From Actinomycetes bacterium (lineage in GTDB: Bacteria > Actinomycetota > Actinomycetes > Mycobacteriales > Mycobacteriaceae), in assembly GCA_022600605.1 (NCBI GenBank), contig JAHZKD010000133.1, positions 1-42,414 of the forward strand: a DNA stretch of 42,414 nucleotides, in the 5' to 3' direction. Each line of letters starts with the position of its first letter. Position 1 is the stretch's first letter. The notes beneath the pieces are model-generated. The model saw only the letters and a program-made list of their open reading frames with translations. It made no database searches and was not told where the DNA came from. This document shows, one piece after another, positions 18,960 to 29,800 of this stretch. Position numbers and translations under genes: made by a program.

Positions 18960-19652
18960 TCAGGCCGCCTGGTAGATCAGCGGGTCGGGAAGGCCCGCCT
19001 CAGCGAAGCCTTTGAGTCGCAGCAGGCACGAGTCGCAGCGCCCGCACGGCTTGCCTGCATCGTCGGGGTCATAGCACGACGAGGTGAGGCTGTAGTCGAC
19101 CCCCAATTCCAGGCCCGTGCGAACGATGTCCGCCTTGGTCAGCGTGATCAACGGGGTGTGGATGGTTAGCGCGGAGCCTTCGACGCCGGCCTTGGTGGCC
19201 AGGTTCGCCATCGCCTGGAAGGCGGCGATGTACTCGGGCCGACAGTCCGGATAGCCGGAGTAGTCCAGTGCATTGACGCCGATAAAGATGTCATTTGCGC
19301 CAATGGTTTCTGCATAAGCGAGCGCGAAAGACAGGAAGATGGTGTTGCGTGCCGGCACGTAGGTCGACGGGATATCGTCGTCGCTCAAATCAGAAGCGGA
19401 GGTGTGTTTGGGCACGTCGATGTCCGCGGTCAGCGACGAGCCGCCGAAGACCCGCAAGTCGATGTCGGCGACCACGTGCCGGGCGACCCCGTGCGCCGCG
19501 GCCACCCGTCGCGCCGACTCAAGCTCCGCGGCGTGCCGTTGGCCGTACCGGAAGGACAGGGCGTAAGGCGTGTACCCGCGGCGCTTGGCGATTGCCAACA
19601 CCGTCGTCGAGTCCAACCCTCCGCTGAGTAGTACTACCGCCGGTCTATCCAT
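18960..19652 (-). CDS. queC: 7-cyano-7-deazaguanine (preQ0) synthase QueC
   Basis: [72 protein letters not shown]. Confidence 0.95.
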   Translation of the reverse strand: MDRPAVVLLSGGLDSTTVLAIAKRRGYTPYALSFRYGQRHAAELESARRVAAAHGVARHVVADIDLRVFGGSSLTADIDVPKHTSASDLSDDDIPSTYVPARNTIFLSFALAYAETIGANDIFIGVNALDYSGYPDCRPEYIAAFQAMANLATKAGVEGSALTIHTPLITLTKADIVRTGLELGVDYSLTSSCYDPDDAGKPCGRCDSCLLRLKGFAEAGLPDPLIYQAA

Positions 19653-19689
19653 GACGTCCTCCCGGTGCGCGTCGGTGTGTGCGGCTATA

Positions 19690-19738
19690 GTAACCGAAAC
19701 TACACCAGACAGCCGACACAGTTTGGGCGTAGTTTTAC
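19690..19738. promoter_or_regulatory. Putative divergent operator: imperfect inverted repeat between queC and the dpdA operon
   Basis: GTAACCGAAACTAC (19690-19703) versus GTAGTTTTAC (19729-19738); AAACTAC/GTAGTTT core is a perfect 7-bp inverted repeat. Confidence 0.4.
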
Positions 19739-19758
19739 GGCACCGAGAGGAGGATGAC

Positions 19759-20643
19759 TTGCCGAAACTGACGATCGTAGTGAACTGCACCGACAGAAAG
19801 TCGATGCAACCTGCGGCGAACCTGCGGCTGGGTTCCCTCCCCCGCGGCGACAACCAGGCACGTTTTGAGGTGTGGCGTCGGCGTGTTGATCAGGCAGACG
19901 CACAAGTCAGGCTCGTCGACCTCTATCAGGGAGAGGCTTGGCAGGAAGTCCGGGGGCTGTCCAACGATGCGCGACACGCCGGCTACTCCGTCACGACCCT
20001 GGTCGCCTCGGCGGGCCTTGGCCTGCGCGATGTTTCGACACTGGCGAGCCCTTACGCCGCGACCTTCGCCGGCGGCCACCCCGACTCGGTCGCCTCCAGC
20101 GCCGAGGACAACCGCGACTGGTGGCGCCGCCTGAGCGGTCTCAAGTTCGCGCAGTCTTTGACTGACAGTGCTGACCGGGTGCTGCTGGTCCTGTCCGAGA
20201 CCTACGCCCGCAGCTTGGAGCACGATCTGATCGCCCTGGCCGATCGCGGAGGCGACCTCCTGCTGGTGGGTGGCGCCCGCGACATCGACGGGCTACCGCG
20301 ACTTCCCGCCAACCGCTCCCTGCGCGCCGAACTGGGCGGTACCACCTCCAGTGTCAGCCTGCGTATGGCGCGGCGCTGGCTTCGTTGTCGCACCAGCACC
20401 GCCCTCCATACCGCCAGGGACGCGTCCGCGTGGTCGGATTGGGCGCAATCGGTGGCCCGATCCGAGATCTACCACCGAGCGCCGATGACGGATGCCGAGA
20501 TCGGCCAGTGCATCAATAAGCTCTGCGCCGATGAGCCCAACCTTTCGGCGACCCGCGCCCTACGCCGGGTCCGCGATGCCGGTATTGCCTGCGAGCAGAA
20601 GCGGTTTGGCCGGATTTTTCATTCAGTGATGGACCCGCGATGA
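19759..20643 (+). CDS. YaaA/DUF6884-like protein, first gene of the dpdA operon (candidate DpdC-role or accessory protein)
   Basis: TTG start after [26 protein letters not shown]...[52 protein letters not shown] resembles YaaA/DUF6884; 4-bp overlap with the next gene. Confidence 0.65.
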   Translation: MPKLTIVVNCTDRKSMQPAANLRLGSLPRGDNQARFEVWRRRVDQADAQVRLVDLYQGEAWQEVRGLSNDARHAGYSVTTLVASAGLGLRDVSTLASPYAATFAGGHPDSVASSAEDNRDWWRRLSGLKFAQSLTDSADRVLLVLSETYARSLEHDLIALADRGGDLLLVGGARDIDGLPRLPANRSLRAELGGTTSSVSLRMARRWLRCRTSTALHTARDASAWSDWAQSVARSEIYHRAPMTDAEIGQCINKLCADEPNLSATRALRRVRDAGIACEQKRFGRIFHSVMDPR

Positions 20644-21785
20644 CCGACGGCCAACCCGAACGCATCCTTGAACGGCGGGCACTGCGGATCGAGCAGAACT
20701 CAGACATGCCGTTATACCTGTTCGCTCTGGCCGCCGACGAAGTCGCCTTAGTCGCCGACGTGGCCCGCATCTCCCGCGATGAAGCCGGCAAACTGATCGG
20801 CTACCAACGGCCTGAGCGACGCAACCATGTGAAACAGATCCTCGACTACCTCAACTCCGGGGACGTGCTGTTTCCCAATGGACTGATCCTCGCACTCCCC
20901 GACAACGTGCGGTTCCGGTCCAGTCGCGGCCCGACCACCACCGATGGCCTGGCCACGGCCGGCACCCTCGAGATCCCACTCCCCGCCGGTGACGACGAGC
21001 CACGACCGGCGTGGATCGTCGATGGTCAGCAACGCAGCCTGGCCCTGGCCCGCACCAAGAACACACGCCTGGCGGTCCCGGTGGCCGGCTTCGTCGCACC
21101 AACCTTGGAAATGCAACGCGACCAGTTCCTCCGGGTGAACACCGTCGCGCCACTGCCGTCGAACCTCGTCACCGAACTTCTCCCCGAAGTGATCACAGCG
21201 CCCTCGCCACGGTTATCGCAACGCCGAATGCCCTCTGCACTGGTCGACATGCTCAACCGCGAACCCGACTCCCCATTTTTCGGGTTGATCAAGCGGGCCT
21301 CAACGGACGCCGAGGATCGTCGACAAAGCGTCATCACCGACACCAGTCTTGTTGAGGCGCTGAAGGAATCACTTGAATCACCGTCGGGAGTGCTGTTTCC
21401 CTACCGCAATATGGCCACAGGGTCTACTGATACCGACGGCATCCGGCATGTGCTGTTGCTGTACTGGAACGCGGTGCGCGAGCTGTTTCCCGACGCATGG
21501 GGCAAGCCGGCCACCCAGTCCAAACTCATGGGCGGCGTCGGCATCCGGGCGATGAGTCGCCTGATGGATCGGGTCATGGTCCACGTGGATGTCACCTCCC
21601 CCCGCGCACCAGCTCAGACCAAGAAGGAACTCTCCCGCATCGTTGCGAAATGTCACTGGACTAGTGGCACCTGGGAGGAACTCGGCTTGCCGTGGAACGA
21701 AATGCAGAACGTCTCCAAGCACATCTCCGCGTTATCCAACTACTTGGCGCGGGTTTATGTGGCTGCCCGCAAGGAGCAGCCATGA
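20640..21785 (+). CDS. dpdB: DpdB-like DGQ(H/Q)R-domain protein, copy 1
   Basis: WIVDGQQRSLALA; FLRVNTVAPLPSNLVTELLPE; immediately upstream of dpdA with an ATGA overlap. Confidence 0.82.
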   Translation: MTDGQPERILERRALRIEQNSDMPLYLFALAADEVALVADVARISRDEAGKLIGYQRPERRNHVKQILDYLNSGDVLFPNGLILALPDNVRFRSSRGPTTTDGLATAGTLEIPLPAGDDEPRPAWIVDGQQRSLALARTKNTRLAVPVAGFVAPTLEMQRDQFLRVNTVAPLPSNLVTELLPEVITAPSPRLSQRRMPSALVDMLNREPDSPFFGLIKRASTDAEDRRQSVITDTSLVEALKESLESPSGVLFPYRNMATGSTDTDGIRHVLLLYWNAVRELFPDAWGKPATQSKLMGGVGIRAMSRLMDRVMVHVDVTSPRAPAQTKKELSRIVAKCHWTSGTWEELGLPWNEMQNVSKHISALSNYLARVYVAARKEQP

Positions 21786-23029
21786 AGTTCTACTTCCCCG
21801 ACAGCCAAGACCAAGTCAGCCCAACCTATGACTTCATCCACGACGAGCACTCGCCGCTTCGGGTTCGCCAACGCGACGACCGCTACGCCCACGAGGTGCT
21901 CACCGCGCCCGCCTACGATGGGATCCTGGTTTCCAAAGCAATCGTCGATGGCTCCATCCGGGGCGTCGGGAAATATTCGATGCCCCAACGACAGCGCCTC
22001 TACCGCTTGGGTGTGCGCGGCTTCTTCCGCCTACCCCACGACGTCGAAACACTCGGCGACTGCGGGGCCTTCACCTACATCAACGAACCCGAACCGCCCT
22101 ACACCGTAGATGAGGTCATCGACTTCTACCAGCAGTGCGGATTCGACGCTGGCGTCAGCATCGATCACATCGTCCTCGGATACCACCGGCCCGGCAGAAG
22201 TTCCGAACCACCCGAAGAGTGGAAGCAACGACGCCGAATTTCGCTGGCCTACGCTGAGAAATTTCTGGCGGCCGTTACCGAACAACAAGCGAACTTCGAA
22301 CCGATCGGAGCCGCACAGGGCTGGGATCCAGAAAGCTACGCCGACAGCGTGCGTGAACTTCAGAACATGGGCTACACCCGCATCGCACTCGGGGGCATGG
22401 TCCCCCTCAAAACGCCCGACATCATGGCGTGCCTCGCCGAAATCGCGACAATCCGTTCCGAAGGAACAAGTCTGCACCTTCTCGGGATCACCCGCCTGGA
22501 CTCGATCCAAGCCTTCGAAAGTTTCGGGGTGACAAGTTTTGACAGCACCTCATCGTTCCGGCAGGCATTCATGGACGAACGCGACAACTACCACACCGCG
22601 TCCACCACGTTCGCCGCGATCCGCGTCCCCCAAGTAGACGGCAACGTCGCACTCAAACGGGCCATTCTCGCCGGAACCGTGTCCCAGAGCGAGGCCCTGG
22701 CCGCCGAACGGCGCAGCCTCAAACTCCTGCGTGAATTCGATGCCGGACGCTGCGCCTTGGATGACGCCCTCGATGCTGTCATCGACTACGAAGACATCGT
22801 CGGAGTAAAGAAAAGTTACATCGACCAGTACCGCCGGACACTGCAAGCAACTCCGTGGCGAGACTGCACTTGCGGACTCTGCGCCAAGCACGGCATCGAG
22901 ATGGTGATCTTCCGCGGCAGCGAACGGAACAAACGGCGAGGCTTCCACAATCTGTCGGTGCTCGCCGCGAAAATGAAAGCACTGCGCGACTTGGACGCGG
23001 TGCCCCTTGAAAGGACGGCGTGTGGCTGA
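21782..23029 (+). CDS. dpdA: DpdA, TGT-like DNA 7-deazaguanine transglycosylase
   Basis: TGT-like barrel pieces (GVSIDHIVLGYHRPG, YTRIALGGMVPLKT, LHLLGITRLDSIQAFESFGVTSFDSTSSFRQAF) and zinc site CTCGLCAKHG...RGFHNL. Confidence 0.92.
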   Translation: MKFYFPDSQDQVSPTYDFIHDEHSPLRVRQRDDRYAHEVLTAPAYDGILVSKAIVDGSIRGVGKYSMPQRQRLYRLGVRGFFRLPHDVETLGDCGAFTYINEPEPPYTVDEVIDFYQQCGFDAGVSIDHIVLGYHRPGRSSEPPEEWKQRRRISLAYAEKFLAAVTEQQANFEPIGAAQGWDPESYADSVRELQNMGYTRIALGGMVPLKTPDIMACLAEIATIRSEGTSLHLLGITRLDSIQAFESFGVTSFDSTSSFRQAFMDERDNYHTASTTFAAIRVPQVDGNVALKRAILAGTVSQSEALAAERRSLKLLREFDAGRCALDDALDAVIDYEDIVGVKKSYIDQYRRTLQATPWRDCTCGLCAKHGIEMVIFRGSERNKRRGFHNLSVLAAKMKALRDLDAVPLERTACG

Positions 23030-24116
23030 CAGGTATGACATCAGGGTGCCGGCACTGGAGGTCCTCCAGGGGGCGCGTCGGATCTACTGCTTCGCGATCG
23101 ACGGCAAGCACCTCCTGGACTTCACCGCGGTCTCGCGCGTCAAACGTTCCGGAGATGGTGAGTTGGATGGCTATCAGCGCCCCGAGGTGCTCAGCCACAT
23201 CAGGGCGATACGTCGGTACGTCGAGTCGCCGGATGCTTTCGTACCCAATGCTGTTGTTCTCGCATTTGATTCACGCGTCCGATTCGAAGCCAAACGTCAC
23301 AAGCGCACCGTCGAATACTCCACCATGGGCGAATTGATCATCCCCGTCGACGAGACCCTGGAGGATGCAGCTAAGCCAGCTCTCCTGGTCGACGGACAGC
23401 AACGGGTCGCCGCGATCAGGGACGCCGATGTCGCCGAATTCCCAGTGGCCGCGGTCGCTTTCATCGCCTCAGACGCCGAGGAACAACGCTCGCAGTTCAT
23501 CCTGGTCAACAACACCAAACCGCTGCCCAAGGGCCTCATCCATGAGCTGCTGCCAGGGGCCACAGGCTACCTGCCGCCCAAATACGCCCGCCGGCAACTA
23601 CCCGCGCAAATCATGACCCGCCTCAACCTCGACTCTGACAGCCCTTTCCGCGGCGCCATTGCAACCCCGACCTCGCCCGACGGCTACATCAAAGACAACA
23701 GCGTATTGAAGATGATCGAGAACAGCCTGTACGACGGCGCTCTCTACCAGTACCGAAACCCCGAGGACGGGTCCGGCGACATTGAGCAGATGGTGCTGCA
23801 CCTCAAGATCTTCTGGAGCCTGGTGGAGTGCACCTGGCCCATCGAATGGAAACTCATACCGCGAAAGTCGCGACTGACCCATGGCGTCGGCATCCAGGCC
23901 CTCGGGTACATCATGGACTCCCTTACCGAAGGCCACCACGCAGACGCGTTGCCCAAAATAACGCTAGACCGTCGACTCGAGTCGCTCTGCGAGGTCACAG
24001 CCTGGGCCAGTGGGACCTGGGACCTCGGACCCGGCGATCAGCGGCGTTGGAACGGCCTGCAGAACACACCCAACGACGTCAAGCTCTTGACGAACGTACT
24101 TCTCAGAGCGCTGTGA
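23022..24116 (+). CDS. dpdB: DpdB-like DGQ(H/Q)R-domain protein, copy 2
   Basis: LLVDGQQRVAAI; FILVNNTKPLPKGLIHELLPG; clearly related to the 20640-21785 product; GTG at 23022 likely. Confidence 0.8.
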   Translation: MADRYDIRVPALEVLQGARRIYCFAIDGKHLLDFTAVSRVKRSGDGELDGYQRPEVLSHIRAIRRYVESPDAFVPNAVVLAFDSRVRFEAKRHKRTVEYSTMGELIIPVDETLEDAAKPALLVDGQQRVAAIRDADVAEFPVAAVAFIASDAEEQRSQFILVNNTKPLPKGLIHELLPGATGYLPPKYARRQLPAQIMTRLNLDSDSPFRGAIATPTSPDGYIKDNSVLKMIENSLYDGALYQYRNPEDGSGDIEQMVLHLKIFWSLVECTWPIEWKLIPRKSRLTHGVGIQALGYIMDSLTEGHHADALPKITLDRRLESLCEVTAWASGTWDLGPGDQRRWNGLQNTPNDVKLLTNVLLRAL

Positions 24117-24184
24117 AGCGTACTGGGCTGTGGACAGGAGGACACCTCCGCGGCACTGATCGCCTGAACGATCATCTCGAAAGC

Positions 24185-26302
24185 TCACACGACGACGTCG
24201 TACACCACGTCCCTGGCCGTGTCCGGGCCTGTTTTGATCGCGTCCATCGCCGCCCGCAGCAGCGACGCCGAGCCGCCCCCGTTTGCCTCGACGATAATCG
24301 CGCGCTTGTTGGCATGCTGTCTGATGAACCCGGTGGCGGCATGTTTCGCGCATCGGATGGCGAGAACGATGTAATCGGCGCGGCGTGACCAGTCCCTAAG
24401 TTGCGAGTTACCGACACGGTCATGACTCGACCGGACATTCAGGCCAGGAGCGACTTCGGCCAGAGCGCTTCGCACCCGACTCAGAATGGCCTCGTCGAGA
24501 GAGTATAGAAGCAGATTCCCTTCGATACGCTGTGGTGTCGATTGCACGCCTACTGGCGGATCCCAAACCAATCCAAGTTCAAGCTCCTGGTCGAGACTGC
24601 GCGCCATTCTGAGCTCATCAGAGCCGATTCGCGCACGTTGTCGACTCAACGGTTCCAGAAGACGAGTTGTCAGACGCAGTCTGGCTTCTGGATCAGGTGC
24701 TGCATAGCGCGCCAACATGTCCACTAAATCCAACTCCACCGATGAGCGTTCGATGCTCACCCAACGGTCTATGTCCGCGCTGAGGTCGTCGACTAATCGA
24801 GCGTAGTCACCGTCCGCGGGCGCGGAGCGTAAGACGATATCGGTGAGAGCGACCAGACCGGCTAGGTCAGCCGGACGGAACTTGCCCTGCAGCAGAGCGA
24901 TGTCGATTAGCGCCTGGGCAGCTTTAGGGGCCGGAATGCCGAAGTCGTCGGCGTCGATAAATGGTCCGGCCAGCGACCACACTCGACTGGCTGACGAGTC
25001 ATCCAGGTCTGCTATGACCGCCGCAATCTCCTCGTCGTCGGTTGACGGTGCCGGCCAGCCTCTCCACTGCTCGTTAGCAAGCAAGTCGCAAACATCGACA
25101 CCCGCCCCGATGGCACTGAAGAGCTGCGCCCATGACACTGGTTGAGCGGCTTGCTCCTTCGTGGTAACGCCCGGCTCGGACGAGCCTAGAGCTTCAGACG
25201 ACAATGTGGGTTGCGGCGCGAGTTCTGCTTCTAGCGGCGTCGCTGGCTCAGCCGCATTCCCGTCTGCCGCAGGTATCTCGGCGATAGGTTCCTCAACCCG
25301 AACTGATGCATCGTGTGAGCCCGCAGGTTGCTCCTCGACCTCTCGCACGACCGTCCCGGCTACGTCTACTCTCAGTTCGGCAAGCATTTCGACAACACCG
25401 GGCACCCGCACCAGTTGGTCGCCGAGTCCGTCACCCTGACGGACCACCGCGGCGATCGCGAGCACCTTTAGAGACTTGGGCCCGAAGCCTGCATAAGGCT
25501 TAGTTACCAGTGGCGGGACTAAATCACCGCGGTCCAGCAACGCCTCTTTGGCGGCTTCGATGTCGCCCGCATCCAACGGCGACTCGACCAGTTGGTAGTA
25601 GATCGCGGCCAGAATCGCGTCCTTCACCGGACCCGGAGGATTGCTGTGAGCTACAGATTTCAAGCCGGGTAGGCGAAGCAATTCGCCATAACTGCCAAGG
25701 CGGGCGAGACGTTTGATCAGAAGGTTGGTGTAATTGCTCCCGCTCAATCCGTTTCCGGATAGTCGGTCTAGCAACGCCGCCGACGCCGCGCTCTGACCAG
25801 CAGCTAGTGCTAGGTCGAATTCGGCCAGCAGACGGGACAGAGGAAGTGGAGCAATCCCGACACCGATCGGCTTGCGGCCAACGGCCTCAATAAGTCGTTG
25901 CAACGCTGCCCATAGGCTGGCACCTGTCTCCGTTCGAACATCGAGCAACAGAATGCCACGGTGTCCGACAAATTCCACCAGCGCTGCCTCGATCGGATCA
26001 TTAAGATCCAACGTGCGTGCGCTGTACGGTGCGTAGCTTGGCACAACAAAGGCATCAACCCATTCCCGCACCGCCATTGCCTGATCGCCCGACCGTGGAA
26101 CGACATATATTAGGCGGTCCTCCTGGCCTGGTCCCAGGCGCGGAAGGATATACGGCGCTTCGGAATCCGTTGACATCGACTCCAGGAAGGGACGCAGTCG
26201 CTCCCCTGTCTGAGACTGGAAGTTGCGGTCCCAGTACCTGTTATGCGGAAGGCCGAAAAACCTGTCCAGAAATCCATCCAAGTCCTTGGTCGCTACTCCC
26301 AC
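24185..26302 (-). CDS. dpdD: DpdD
   Basis: 705-aa protein at the end of the dpdE-K operon; C-terminus ADYIVLAIRCAKHAATGFIRQHANKRAIIVEANGGGSASLLRA resembles DUF2325; assignment mainly by position and size. Confidence 0.7.
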   Translation of the reverse strand: MGVATKDLDGFLDRFFGLPHNRYWDRNFQSQTGERLRPFLESMSTDSEAPYILPRLGPGQEDRLIYVVPRSGDQAMAVREWVDAFVVPSYAPYSARTLDLNDPIEAALVEFVGHRGILLLDVRTETGASLWAALQRLIEAVGRKPIGVGIAPLPLSRLLAEFDLALAAGQSAASAALLDRLSGNGLSGSNYTNLLIKRLARLGSYGELLRLPGLKSVAHSNPPGPVKDAILAAIYYQLVESPLDAGDIEAAKEALLDRGDLVPPLVTKPYAGFGPKSLKVLAIAAVVRQGDGLGDQLVRVPGVVEMLAELRVDVAGTVVREVEEQPAGSHDASVRVEEPIAEIPAADGNAAEPATPLEAELAPQPTLSSEALGSSEPGVTTKEQAAQPVSWAQLFSAIGAGVDVCDLLANEQWRGWPAPSTDDEEIAAVIADLDDSSASRVWSLAGPFIDADDFGIPAPKAAQALIDIALLQGKFRPADLAGLVALTDIVLRSAPADGDYARLVDDLSADIDRWVSIERSSVELDLVDMLARYAAPDPEARLRLTTRLLEPLSRQRARIGSDELRMARSLDQELELGLVWDPPVGVQSTPQRIEGNLLLYSLDEAILSRVRSALAEVAPGLNVRSSHDRVGNSQLRDWSRRADYIVLAIRCAKHAATGFIRQHANKRAIIVEANGGGSASLLRAAMDAIKTGPDTARDVVYDVVV

Positions 26303-26817
26303 GGTTGGCCGCCGAAACGCTGGGTAAATTCGACTCTGGTCAGTGCAGCGGCGGTCCGATCGAGCAGGTATCGGCTTCGTTCGTCGTTCTTATGCATGCC
26401 CTGGTAGGTGTAGTTCATCGATCCGGTGATCTGCCAGTCATCTCCGCATAAGGTCTTTTCGTGGTAGATGGTTTCATCACGAATGACCCTCAGGTTCGCC
26501 GGATCCACCTGTCGCTGCAGGTGGTCCAGAAAGCGCACGCTTTTGCCGGGCCGGGTAATCACCCGCAGCCTCGTCCCAGCCTTCGTCAGAAGCCCCAAGA
26601 CCTCGGCGAACAGATAGGAACGGTTCAGTGGGTCGTTGAATGCCGCGTCGTAGGCGCCACCGGTGTTATCGATCACCTCGATATCCGATATCCAAGGCGA
26701 CATCAACCAGAGGTCCTCGCTGGGAGTCAACAATTCGGACAGCAGCACATCGGATAACAGATGATCGATCTTGACTCCGGTGGCCTGACCGGTCCGTTGA
26801 TCTCTTTCGCGAATCAT
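26293..26817 (-). CDS. dpdK: DpdK, phospholipase D-like domain protein
   Basis: LWLMSPWISD, YHEKTLCGDDWQITGSMNYTYQGM (PLD HxK..GSxN motif). Confidence 0.85.
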   Translation of the reverse strand: MIRERDQRTGQATGVKIDHLLSDVLLSELLTPSEDLWLMSPWISDIEVIDNTGGAYDAAFNDPLNRSYLFAEVLGLLTKAGTRLRVITRPGKSVRFLDHLQRQVDPANLRVIRDETIYHEKTLCGDDWQITGSMNYTYQGMHKNDERSRYLLDRTAAALTRVEFTQRFGGQPWE

Positions 26818-29800
26818 CCTGCTGCCTCGGTTAATTCGACAATTGCATTGATCTCACCGGCACTCCGAGCTAGCTTGGCGACGGTTCCGTGCAATCGTAG
26901 GACGTCGCGGTCAACAGCGATCGCCGGAACCTCGCGGAGCGCACGTGTGAATTGCCGCAGGTTGTCCACTGACGCTGACAATCGGACTCGGGCATGGGCA
27001 GTGATTTCCCGGACGTAGTTTTCCGCCCAGACGGGGTGGGTAACGTCGATGACCGGCAACTGCTCGTCGTGGGCGGCGCGGACCAGCAGTGGGTCCAGTC
27101 GTGGGTTCGGACTGTACGGCTGGTAATGCTTCAGATGTTGAATGCGAGCTTCGCTGCCACGCGGCATCAAAATGCTGTAGATCTGGTCCGGATTGAAGTC
27201 CAGTTCTGCGAGCCCCGGAACTTCGATCGCGCCGGCCCCGGCCAGGTAGGCCAGAATTCCGCTGTCGACCTCGAAACCCAGCTGTTCTTCAAGATCGTCC
27301 CAGGCCTGGTTGAGTTCGAGGGCAACCTTGTCGGTGTCCTGACTAGATCCCGGTCGCAGGTAACGTGACGATAATGCGGCCACGGCCCTGTGCCTCGGGG
27401 GCGCGTCAATGTGCGCCCAGGCACGACGCAACTCGTGCAACGCCGCATCAGCCTCTGCAACGGAGGCCGGCGACCGAAGCCGGGCTACCGCTTGCGCTGC
27501 AACCGATTGCGGATTGTCGACGATATGGGCGAGAAGACGACTGACGGTATCACGAACATATTCCTGTTCACTGTCGTCGAGCACGCCGTCGACGAGGTGC
27601 CAGAAACAACTTGGGTCGGTGGCGTAATAATCCACAAACTTGGTTAGGATGCCCAAGCCGCCAAGTGCTGTCTCCGTCAACCACACTTTAGCGCTTCCAG
27701 TACCGTCGGGATCCACGACATCAACGATCAAATCTGTGTCCTGGGCATCGGGGCTGGAGCGTTGGGCCGCAGCCCGGATTGCGGCCGCGACGGTGTCGCG
27801 ATAGGTTCTCTGCGCCAACACGATCGACCCCGGCACGACGTCGTCTGACCACAGCAGGCCAGCATTGCGATCAACCGCTTCAACGACGTTAGCGTCATCA
27901 GCCAAGGCAGTTAAGGTACTAACGAGTCGGGCCGGACTGTTGGAACTATCATCACGATAGATGGCGTTCAGGACACTATCGATGCTGTCAGCCCACGCTC
28001 CCCCGCTCAACTCTTCGCCTACCTGTTCGTTTGTCTTGGTTGGGTTTTCAACTCGCTTGAGCGCAAACGCGGTGGTATACACGAGAGCAAGCCAGCGCCG
28101 CTGGAATGCATTGGCGCGGTGTTCCAACTCTGGGTCATCCTGCAGTGCCGCGTTGAAGGCGAATCCCCGCCATTGCGGTGAGCGCAGATAGTTCTTCACT
28201 CCCGGCGCAGTAGTGTCGAGCGCCAACAGTTGAAACCGCACCCCGTCGACACTTAGCGAGAAGCCGAGTGCTACCGACTCGCCGCCTCTTGCGTAGCTGA
28301 CCGACAACTCTCGGTCGGGCGTGGCGCCACCTTTCGTCTTGATTGTGCAGTCAGCGCCATCGGTCAGACGACGAACCACAACGGGATTTCCGATCCCGCC
28401 AGTGCCGAACCCCATTGCCGGAATACGGCGATGCCAGGGGCTCGATCTTGGTACGTCGGTGTCGGTGAGCGGTTCGCTATCGACGAACTGGGATTTCCAC
28501 CGAGCGACACCCTGTGACTGGTCGGCGATCTCCGGTGGAGGCTGATGCAGTTGGATGGCCAGCGGGCGCAGCACTCGGATCGGTGAGCCGCCATCCGGCG
28601 TCCATTCACCTTCATCAGCGTAGTCATCGAGGAACACCGAAACGTTCAGGGGTTCGTGCTCCCCGGCGGGGAGAGGAAGCCAGGTACGCTGGTCGGATTG
28701 GTTGTATCCGTAGCGCAGGCTGACCTTCCCGGGGACGGCCTCGCGCAGCGCAATCTCGACGCGGCGGGCCGGGTCGTCGTCGAGGAAATCGACATTGAAA
28801 GTTACTTCCGGAACATTCAAACCGTCGAACAAGGTCCGCGTCAGGAACTCCGGCAACAAGGACTTCGGCCGCGCTCCGGCGTCCTTTCCATATACCGCCC
28901 AACGTCGATCAAGTCTCCGCACAATAGTTGGTGCCACTGCAAGCAATATGGAACGCGGCGAGCCCCAAAGCGCTGCGTCCGCTTCCTCGGCGCTGATCTG
29001 CAGGCAGGAACACAGATAGGAGCGGAGGTCAGCCCGAAGTGCATCATCAGTCGCCAGGCTGCTGAGAAGCGCCGTCAAAGCTCTCTCGTCCGCCTGGGCG
29101 GGTTGTTGACCCCCTTCTTTTGGCGCGGCGACGATGGCGCGAGCATCAAGGCCGGTCCTTCGCGACAACCAGACCAGTAATGCCTGTGCCGCCTGTATTT
29201 TCAAGACGAACCGGTTTCCAACTGGCAGGCGCCGAGCCGGAAGCTCGGGCGCGAACAAGGTGTCGTAGGACTGATAGGTCAATCGGTCGCGCCCATAATC
29301 CGTCAATGTCACGACAGTCCATGGCCGGGTACCGCGGCGACGACCCGCGCGGCCGCGTCGCTGGACGAACGACGCTGAGTCGCGAGGAGCCTTATGCTGT
29401 AGCACCAGCCCCACCCGGTCATCATCGAACCCCACCTCAAGAGAGGCAGTCGCTACCACCAGATCCGAATCTTGGGATACCCCGCCGGACTGCGAGGAGG
29501 TCAGCGAGACCCTCAGTCCGCCGGCGCGCGCCGCCGGATCGAGCAGGCGGCCGATGTCTTGCACCAAGTCCCAGGACTGCCCGTCGATGAAGCGTTCGGG
29601 CCGATAGGGCGCGTCGATCGACCTAAGGCCAGCTAGCACCGGCATTCGCCCTCGCTTGCCTTCGGCCTCGGTCAGATCATGAAATAGTCGGTTGGTGACG
29701 TCGAGGTCGTCGGTGAACAGGAAGCCGCGCGAACCGAAGACATCTTCCTGTCTCGGCAGATCCAGTACACGGCCGAACAACATGGCTGTCTGGATGGTGG

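Noticed and set aside
19653-19758. Possible preQ1/preQ0 riboswitch upstream of queC
   Set aside because: No preQ1-I type stem-loop with A-rich pseudoknot tail visible; only the dyad symmetry reported separately
24117-24184. Transcription terminator between the convergent dpd operons
   Set aside because: Only a weak 5-bp stem (gatcg/cgatc) without a T-run; not supportable
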